Assembly (NCBI RefSeq): GCF_025354435.1
Contig: NZ_JANXMU010000007.1
Coordinates: 62,001 to 126,000 of the forward strand
DNA: 64,000 nucleotides
Source of the DNA: Rhodoferax sp.
GTDB lineage: Bacteria > Pseudomonadota > Gammaproteobacteria > Burkholderiales > Burkholderiaceae_C
Direction: 5' to 3'
The notes below the pieces were generated by a model. That model was not told where the DNA came from and did no database searches. It worked only from the letters and a program-made list of their open reading frames with translations. This document shows, piece by piece, positions 55,990-64,000 of the stretch (position 1 is its first letter; each line of letters opens with the position of its first letter). A program made the position numbers and the translations under genes.

Positions 55990-56023
55990 GGATATCTCCG
56001 GTGTCATTCGTTGTTATGAAATT

Positions 56024-56042
56024 TGCATTCATAATTATGAAT
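56024..56042. promoter_or_regulatory. Candidate operator between prpE and bktB
   Basis: TGCATTCATAATTATGAAT contains the perfect 16-bp palindrome ATTCATAATTATGAAT (56027-56042) and matches the scpA/gntR site at 39575-39593 in 17 of 19 positions. A further TTATGAAAT half-site is at 56014-56022. Confidence 0.6.
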
Positions 56043-56126
56043 ACGGAACTGGCTGGAAACTGACTTTTAGCGTCCCTACCCCGGCCCCCTCCGTTCCCTT
56101 TTTTTCACTTTTCTCAAGGAATCTCC

Positions 56127-57311
56127 ATGGCCCGCAAAGTTGTTGTTGTTAGCGCCGTACGTACCGCGATCGGAACCTTTGGCGGCAGCCTGAAAGATGT
56201 CACGCCCATCGACCTGGCCGCCCAGGTGGTGCGCGAGTCGCTGCTGCGCGCCCAGACCGAGGGGGCCGATGTGGGCCATGTGGTGTTTGGCCATGTGGTC
56301 AACACCGAGCCGCGCGACATGTATTTGTCGCGTGTGGCGGCCGTGCAAGGTGGGTGCGGTGAGGGCACGCCCGCCTACAACGTAAACCGCCTGTGCGGCT
56401 CGGGCCTGCAGGCCATCGTCAACGCCGCCCAAAGTATTTTGCTGGGCGATGCCGACATCGCCATTGGCGGCGGGGCCGAGAACATGACCCGCGCCCCCTA
56501 CGCTGCCCTCAGCGCCCGCTGGGGCCAGCGCATGGGCGATGCCAAGCTGACCGACATGATGATTGGCGCGCTGCACGACCCCTTCCACAACATCCACATG
56601 GGTGTCACGGCCGAAAACATTGCCAAAAAATGGGGCATCAGCCGCGAAGACCAGGACGCGCTGGCGGTAGAAAGCCACCACCGTGCCGAACGCGCCACTG
56701 CCGCCGGTTACTTCACCAGCCAGATCACGCCCGTAGTGCTGAAAAGCAAAAAAGGCGACACCCTGTTTGCCAGCGACGAACACTTCCGCACGGGCGTGAC
56801 CCTGGCCGACATGGCCAAGCTCAAGCCCGCGTTTGCCAAAGAAAACGGCACGGTCACCGCCGGTAACGCCTCGGGCATTAACGATGCCGCCGCCGCGGTG
56901 GTGCTGATGGACGCAGCCACCGCCAAAGCCCGTGGCCTGCAGCCGCTGGCCCGCCTGGTGGCCTACGCGCACGCCGGGGTGGACCCGCAGTACATGGGCA
57001 TCGGCCCGGTGCCCGCCACCCGCCTGGCGCTGCAAAAAGCCGGGCTGACGGTGCAAGACCTGGACGTGATCGAGGCCAACGAAGCCTTTGCCGCCCAGGC
57101 CTGCGCCGTGAGCCGCGACCTGGGCCTGGACCCGGCCAAGGTGAACCCCAACGGCTCGGGCATTTCGCTAGGCCACCCGATTGGTGCCACCGGCGCGCTG
57201 ATCACCGTCAAGGCTCTGTACGAGCTGCAACGCATCCAGGGCCGCTACGCACTGGTGACCATGTGCATCGGCGGTGGCCAGGGGATTGCGGCGATTTTCG
57301 AGCGCTGCTGA
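56127..57311 (+). CDS. bktB: Beta-ketothiolase (acetyl-CoA acetyltransferase), BktB type
   Basis: A 394-residue thiolase. The nucleophilic cysteine is in VNRLCGSGLQAIV (near residue 90), with NEAFAAQACAV, GSGISLGHPIGATGA and the second Cys in VTMCIGGGQGIAAIFE. The start (VVVVSAVRTAIGTFGGSLKDV) and many internal stretches are closer to Cupriavidus BktB than to PhaA. BktB condenses acetyl-CoA with propionyl-CoA to 3-ketovaleryl-CoA for PHBV. Its place opposite prpE supports that. AAGGA precedes ATG 56127. Confidence 0.88.
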   Translation: MARKVVVVSAVRTAIGTFGGSLKDVTPIDLAAQVVRESLLRAQTEGADVGHVVFGHVVNTEPRDMYLSRVAAVQGGCGEGTPAYNVNRLCGSGLQAIVNAAQSILLGDADIAIGGGAENMTRAPYAALSARWGQRMGDAKLTDMMIGALHDPFHNIHMGVTAENIAKKWGISREDQDALAVESHHRAERATAAGYFTSQITPVVLKSKKGDTLFASDEHFRTGVTLADMAKLKPAFAKENGTVTAGNASGINDAAAAVVLMDAATAKARGLQPLARLVAYAHAGVDPQYMGIGPVPATRLALQKAGLTVQDLDVIEANEAFAAQACAVSRDLGLDPAKVNPNGSGISLGHPIGATGALITVKALYELQRIQGRYALVTMCIGGGQGIAAIFERC

Positions 57312-57319
57312 TCGATGTG

Positions 57320-57874
57320 ATGCATCTGGGCAGCGTCAACATCGGCACCGCCCGCCCGCTGATGGCCGGTGGGCGACGCGTGCTGTCGGGCATTGGCAAG
57401 CACGCCGTGGCGGCACCAGTGGCCGTAGGCCGCCTGGGGCTGGCGGGCGACGAGCAGGCCGACCTCAGCGTGCACGGCGGGTTGAACAAAGCCGTCTACG
57501 CCTACCCCGCCGCGCATTACGCCTTCTGGCGGGCACAGCGGCAGGCACAGGGGGTAAGCCTGTTTGACGAAGACCTGCCGCCCGGCTTTGTGGGCGAGAA
57601 CCTGACACTGCACGGCCTGCTGGAGGCCGAAGTGTGGGTCGGCGACACCCTGCATTTCCCCGACTGCAGCCTGCGCGTCACCGAACCGCGCCAGCCCTGC
57701 TTCAAATTCAACGCGGTGATGGGCTACGCCGGGGCTGCGCGCGACATGTTGCGCAGCGGCACCTGCGGTTTTTATCTGGCGGTGGTGCAGCCCGGCAGCA
57801 TCGCCGCGGGCCAAGCCTTCACGCTGGAGCCGGGCCGCAGAAGCCTGGCCATTGCGGTGGCGTTTGCAGGCTAG
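57320..57874 (+). CDS. MOSC domain-containing protein (YiiM-like)
   Basis: A 184-residue protein starting 8 bases after bktB. The MOSC pattern is clear: LGLAGDEQADLSVHGGLNKAV, VGENLTLHGLLEAEVWVGD, LRVTEPRQPCFKFNAVMGY (the conserved Cys) and GFYLAVVQPG. MOSC proteins bind the molybdenum cofactor and include N-hydroxylated-base reductases such as YiiM. The Moco genes moaA and mobA of this window would supply its cofactor. I start at ATG 57320; other in-frame starts lie in bktB. Confidence 0.88.
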   Translation: MHLGSVNIGTARPLMAGGRRVLSGIGKHAVAAPVAVGRLGLAGDEQADLSVHGGLNKAVYAYPAAHYAFWRAQRQAQGVSLFDEDLPPGFVGENLTLHGLLEAEVWVGDTLHFPDCSLRVTEPRQPCFKFNAVMGYAGAARDMLRSGTCGFYLAVVQPGSIAAGQAFTLEPGRRSLAIAVAFAG

Positions 57875-57986
57875 CAGGCCCCATATTTGCGCGGCGTCCC
57901 AAGCCGGCCTAACCCCAGAGGCCCTTGCGTTAGCATCGCTCACCGCAATCGCCACCCGCTAAACCAATGGGGAAACCTTTCACCCT

Positions 57987-58412
57987 ATGTCGCCCCTTCT
58001 CTGCCTGGTCTATGTCAGCACCGCCCACACCCGCCTGCGCGAGCCCGAGCTGGAGCAACTGCTTAGCCTGTCGCGCGCCCGCAACCAGCTAGATGCGGTC
58101 ACCGGCGTGCTGCTCTACAACGATGGCAACTTCATGCAGTACCTGGAAGGCCCGGACGCGGCGCTGCGGCAAACCTACCAGCGCATCCGCGCCGACCCGT
58201 TGCACGGCAACCTCATCGAACTGCTGCTGGAGCCCATCACTGAGCGCGTCTTCACCACCTGGGCCATGGGTTTTGCCCGGCCCACCGCCTCCGAGCTGCT
58301 GGCCCTGTCGAACGCCCGCTGGAAGCGCATGGGCGTTGATACCACCATCCAGGCCAACGCACCACCGGGCGTACAGTTGCTGCACAGTTTCTGGCAGGCT
58401 GCAAAACGCTGA
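57987..58412 (+). CDS. BLUF-domain blue-light photoreceptor (single domain)
   Basis: A 141-residue flavin photoreceptor. The residues for BLUF photochemistry are all present with canonical spacing: Tyr9 (LVYVSTAH), Asn33 (ARNQLD), Gln51 (FMQYLEG), Trp92 and Met94 (FTTWAMGF). The flavin-binding TGVLLYNDGNFMQYLEG stretch is intact. No output domain follows, so it must act through a partner protein, as PixD or YcgF-like short BLUF proteins do. Neighbours give no partner. It starts 112 bases after the MOSC gene. Confidence 0.93.
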   Translation: MSPLLCLVYVSTAHTRLREPELEQLLSLSRARNQLDAVTGVLLYNDGNFMQYLEGPDAALRQTYQRIRADPLHGNLIELLLEPITERVFTTWAMGFARPTASELLALSNARWKRMGVDTTIQANAPPGVQLLHSFWQAAKR

Positions 58413-58439
58413 ACCACACCATATTCACCTCGGCACAGC

Positions 58440-59138
58440 ATGAAAACCATTGGCCTCATCGGCGGCATGAGCTGGGAATCGACCATTCCTTACTACCGCC
58501 AGATCAACGAAACCGTCAAACAGCATCTGGGCGGCCTGCACTCGGCCAAAGTCATTCTGGTCAGCGTCGATTTTTTTGAGATTGAACGCCTGCAGCACGC
58601 GGGCGACTGGGATGCCGCCGGGGCCTTGCTGGCCGAAGCCGCACGCGCCCTGGCCCGGGCCGGGGCCGACTGCGTGGTGCTGTGCACCAACACCATGCAC
58701 AAGGTGGCCGCCGCCATTGAGTCCGCCGTCAGCATCCCGCTGCTGCACATCGCCGACCCCACTGCCACGGCTATTCAAGCCGCGGACTTCACCACCATTG
58801 GTCTACTGGGTACGCGCTTCACCATGGAGCAGGATTTCTACCGCGCCCGGCTGCAAACCCGCCACGGCCTAACGGTGCTGGTGCCCGACGCGCCGGGCCG
58901 CGACACCGTGCACCGCATCATTTACGAAGAGCTGTGCCTGGGCAAAATTGTGCCCACTTCGCGCGATGCCTACCGCGCCATCCTGGCCCAGCTGGTGGCC
59001 CAGGGCGCGCAGGCCATCATCCTGGGCTGTACCGAGATTGGCTTGCTGGTGGATGCCAGCGACTGCAGCGTGCCGCTGTTTGACACCACAGCCATCCATG
59101 CCGTCAATGCGGCGGAGTGGGCCTTGCAGGCAGCCTGA
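58440..59138 (+). CDS. Aspartate/glutamate racemase family protein (YgeA-like)
   Basis: A 232-residue protein: KTIGLIGGMSWESTIPYYRQ at the N-terminus, the first catalytic Cys in VVLCTNTMHK (near 83) and the second in ILGCTEIGLL (near 197). Two-base racemases of this family, including broad-range YgeA, interconvert D and L amino acids without PLP. The substrate is unclear. It starts 27 bases after the BLUF gene and is probably co-transcribed with it. Confidence 0.9.
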   Translation: MKTIGLIGGMSWESTIPYYRQINETVKQHLGGLHSAKVILVSVDFFEIERLQHAGDWDAAGALLAEAARALARAGADCVVLCTNTMHKVAAAIESAVSIPLLHIADPTATAIQAADFTTIGLLGTRFTMEQDFYRARLQTRHGLTVLVPDAPGRDTVHRIIYEELCLGKIVPTSRDAYRAILAQLVAQGAQAIILGCTEIGLLVDASDCSVPLFDTTAIHAVNAAEWALQAA

Positions 59139-59152
59139 TTCTATTTTTAGAT

Positions 59153-59212
59153 AAAAAATGGCTCTAGCGCATACAGCGCCTTCGCAAGTAGCTATATAAA
59201 CAGTAGCAAACC
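59153..59212 (+). repeat. Dispersed intergenic palindrome, copy 14
   Basis: ATGGCTCTAGCGCATACAGC then GCCTTCGCAAGTAGCTATAT with an AGTAGCAAAC tail. It lies between the convergent racemase and dut genes. Confidence 0.8.
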
Positions 59213-59213
59213 C

Positions 59214-59660
59214 TTAAGACTTGCCAGTCGACCCGTAGCCGCCTTCGCCGCGCACCGAGGCGGGGAATTCGGTGACCACGTTGAACCGGGCCTGCACCAC
59301 CGGCACGATAACCAGTTGGGCCAGGCGCTCCATCGGTTCGATGGTAAAGGCCACGCTGCTGCGGTTCCAGGCGCTGACCATCAGCTGGCCCTGGTAGTCG
59401 CTGTCGATCAGCCCCACCAGATTGCCCAGCACGATGCCGTGCTTGTGGCCCAGGCCGGAGCGCGGCAGGATCATGGCGGCAAAGCCGGGGTCGGCCAGAT
59501 GGATGGCGATGCCGGTGGGCACCAGTTGCCAGGCGTTGGCGGCCAGCACCAGGGGTTCGTCCAGGCAGGCGCGCAGGTCCAGACCGGCGCTGCCGGCGGT
59601 GGCGTAGGCGGGCAATTGGTCTGCCATGCGCGGGTCGATGATTTTGAGGTCGATGATCAT
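59214..59660 (-). CDS. dut: dUTP diphosphatase
   Basis: A 148-residue trimeric dUTPase that lowers dUTP and makes dUMP. Conserved motifs: [34 protein letters not shown] (catalytic Asp region), [10 protein letters not shown] and the C-terminal [11 protein letters not shown]. It starts 10 bases after coaBC's stop in the same direction, the common coaBC-dut order. Confidence 0.96.
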   Translation of the reverse strand: MIIDLKIIDPRMADQLPAYATAGSAGLDLRACLDEPLVLAANAWQLVPTGIAIHLADPGFAAMILPRSGLGHKHGIVLGNLVGLIDSDYQGQLMVSAWNRSSVAFTIEPMERLAQLVIVPVVQARFNVVTEFPASVRGEGGYGSTGKS

Positions 59661-59670
59661 TGTGGGAAAA

Positions 59671-60921
59671 CTAGGAAATACGGTTGGCGATGTCGGCGAC
59701 CAGTTGGCGCGCGAGGGTCAATTTGGAGGCGTGCGGCAGTTCGATGGCGTGGTGCGCATCGACCAGCAGCAGCGCGTTGTGGTCTTGGCCAAAAGTGGCC
59801 GGGCCGATGTTACCCACCAGCAGCGGCACGCCTTTGCGAGCGCGCTTGGCCTGGGCGTTGGCCAGCAGGTCTTGGCTCTCGGCCGCAAAACCTACGCAAA
59901 ACAGCGCACCACTAAAAGCACGGGCCGATTGGGCCACCGTGGCCAGGATGTCGGTGTTTTCGACGAACTGCAACTGGGGCGTGGCACCCGAGCCGTCTTT
60001 CTTGATCTTGTGGTCTGCAGCGTGCGCGGGCCGCCAGTCGGCCACGGCGGCAGTTGCTATAAAGATAGTAGCTGCTTGTGCATGCTGCACCACCGCAGAG
60101 AGCATATTCTGTGCAGATTTCACATCCACACGCGCAACGCCGCGCGGGGTCGCCAAAGCCACCGGCCCGGCGACCAGCGTGACCTCGGCCCCAGCCTCGC
60201 GGGCGGCGCGGGCAATGGCAAAACCCATCTTGCCGCTGCTCAGGTTGGTGATGCCGCGCACCGGGTCGATCGCTTCGTAAGTGGGTCCGGCGGTGACCAG
60301 CACGCGCTGCCCGGCCAGGGTTTTGGGCTGGAAGAAAGCAACCACGTCCTCCAGCAGCTCGGCGGGCTCCAGCATGCGGCCGTCGCCGGTTTCGCCGCAG
60401 GCCTGCTCGCCCGTGCCCACGCCCAGAATCACTGCGCCATCGGCCTGCAACTGCGCCATATTGCGCTGGGTAGCGGGGTGCACCCACATCTCACGGTTCA
60501 TGGCGGGGGCGACCAGCAGCGGCACGCTGGTCATGGGGCGGGCCAGGCACAGCAGGCTCAGCAGCTCGTCGGTGCGCCCTTGCACCAGCCGGGCGATGAA
60601 GTCGGCGCTGCACGGGGCAATCAGAATCAGATCCGCCTCGCGGCTCAGGTTGATGTGCGGCATGTTGTTGGGCTCGCGCGCATCCCATTGCGAGCTGTAG
60701 ACGGGTCGGTTGCTCAGCGCCTGCATGGTCACCGGGGTGATGAACTGCGTAGCCGCCTCGGTCATCACTACCTGCACGCTGGCCCCGGCTTTGACCAGCA
60801 AGCGGCACAGCTCGGCCGATTTGTAGCAGGCAATGCCCCCTGTCAGGCCCAGCACGATGTGCTTACCTGCCAGGTCGCCGTCTGCCGCAGAAGAGGCCAA
60901 GAGAGAGGTGTTGGGGTTCAT
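59671..60921 (-). CDS. coaBC: Bifunctional phosphopantothenoylcysteine decarboxylase / phosphopantothenate--cysteine ligase
   Basis: A 416-residue coenzyme A biosynthesis enzyme. CoaC half (about 1-195): [16 protein letters not shown], the catalytic His in [12 protein letters not shown], and APAMNREMW. CoaB half: [24 protein letters not shown] and [14 protein letters not shown] 60921 is preferred to a TTG at 60930. Codons about 275-290 (60050-60095) resemble half of the dispersed palindrome, but length is as in other CoaBC, so this may be chance. Confidence 0.95.
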   Translation of the reverse strand: MNPNTSLLASSAADGDLAGKHIVLGLTGGIACYKSAELCRLLVKAGASVQVVMTEAATQFITPVTMQALSNRPVYSSQWDAREPNNMPHINLSREADLILIAPCSADFIARLVQGRTDELLSLLCLARPMTSVPLLVAPAMNREMWVHPATQRNMAQLQADGAVILGVGTGEQACGETGDGRMLEPAELLEDVVAFFQPKTLAGQRVLVTAGPTYEAIDPVRGITNLSSGKMGFAIARAAREAGAEVTLVAGPVALATPRGVARVDVKSAQNMLSAVVQHAQAATIFIATAAVADWRPAHAADHKIKKDGSGATPQLQFVENTDILATVAQSARAFSGALFCVGFAAESQDLLANAQAKRARKGVPLLVGNIGPATFGQDHNALLLVDAHHAIELPHASKLTLARQLVADIANRIS

Positions 60922-60957
60922 GCGCCGCAATGTAGCAGAGCCAGAGTGACCATTTAG

Positions 60958-64000
<3,043 letters not shown>

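Noticed and set aside
57263-57319. Longer MOSC protein starting inside bktB
   Set aside because: The extra residues are encoded by the end of bktB in another frame and do not resemble MOSC N-termini; ATG 57320 starts at the family border.

Overview
The window reads as a chromosomal segment of a GC-rich betaproteobacterium, most likely Comamonadaceae (Rhodoferax/Polaromonas/Acidovorax-like). Evidence: a Bug-type (TctC) solute-binding protein beside a TctD/TctE-type two-component system, the pyrG-kdsA-eno order, a Cupriavidus-like beta-ketothiolase BktB, a cytoplasmic PHA depolymerase, and many short intergenic palindromes with the core CTAGCGCA...GCTAGCAGCTATT. I see no rRNA or tRNA gene, IS element, phage gene or CRISPR array.

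Layout. 1-3.5 kb: Bug protein (cut by the window edge), response regulator, sensor kinase, Hsp15. 3.6-6.8 kb: luciferase-like oxidoreductase, small conserved proteins, Sui1-like factor, soluble pyrophosphatase. 7-11.3 kb: membrane pyrophosphatase with an OmpA-like tail and a structured mRNA leader, two coupled paralogous lipoproteins, and a stand-alone copy of the OmpA-like tail. 11.5-14.7 kb: hybrid histidine kinase A. 14.8-18.6 kb: tRNA 2-selenouridine synthase divergent from selD-moaA-mobA. 18.6-25.4 kb: envelope polysaccharide/lipid A modification genes. 25.5-30.9 kb: hydroxyisobutyryl-CoA hydrolase, PHA depolymerase, RnfB-like ferredoxin, a periplasmic molybdopterin-fold protein and an HD-GYP regulator. 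30.9-40.3 kb: a methylmalonyl-CoA operon (mutase, MeaB, PccB, HhH protein, PccA, BioB, epimerase-like VOC protein) divergent from a GntR regulator. 40.3-43.4 kb: Tat-exported GMC oxidoreductase pair. 43.8-52.9 kb: an RsbR-RsbS-RsbT-RsbX stressosome module running into two hybrid histidine kinases. 52.9-59.1 kb: radical SAM protein, PrpE, BktB, MOSC, BLUF and racemase genes. 59.2-64 kb: dut, coaBC, pyrG, kdsA and the start of eno.

How the genes fit together. PrpE, PccAB, epimerase, mutase and MeaB form a propionate-to-succinyl-CoA route, and BktB can divert propionyl-CoA into C5 polyhydroxyalkanoate. BioB sits in the same operon as the biotin enzyme it serves. A near-identical 19-bp site lies in front of both the mutase operon and prpE, suggesting one regulator. 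The most unusual region is the stressosome cluster. Its heme-globin RsbR, its RsbT and its first hybrid kinase each carry one in-frame stop codon, and that kinase also has a frameshift, while the frames around the lesions stay open. This is either very recent decay or programmed bypass. A second theme is the dispersed palindrome family. One copy encodes about 20 residues of PccA and another supplies the last residues and stop codon of MeaB.
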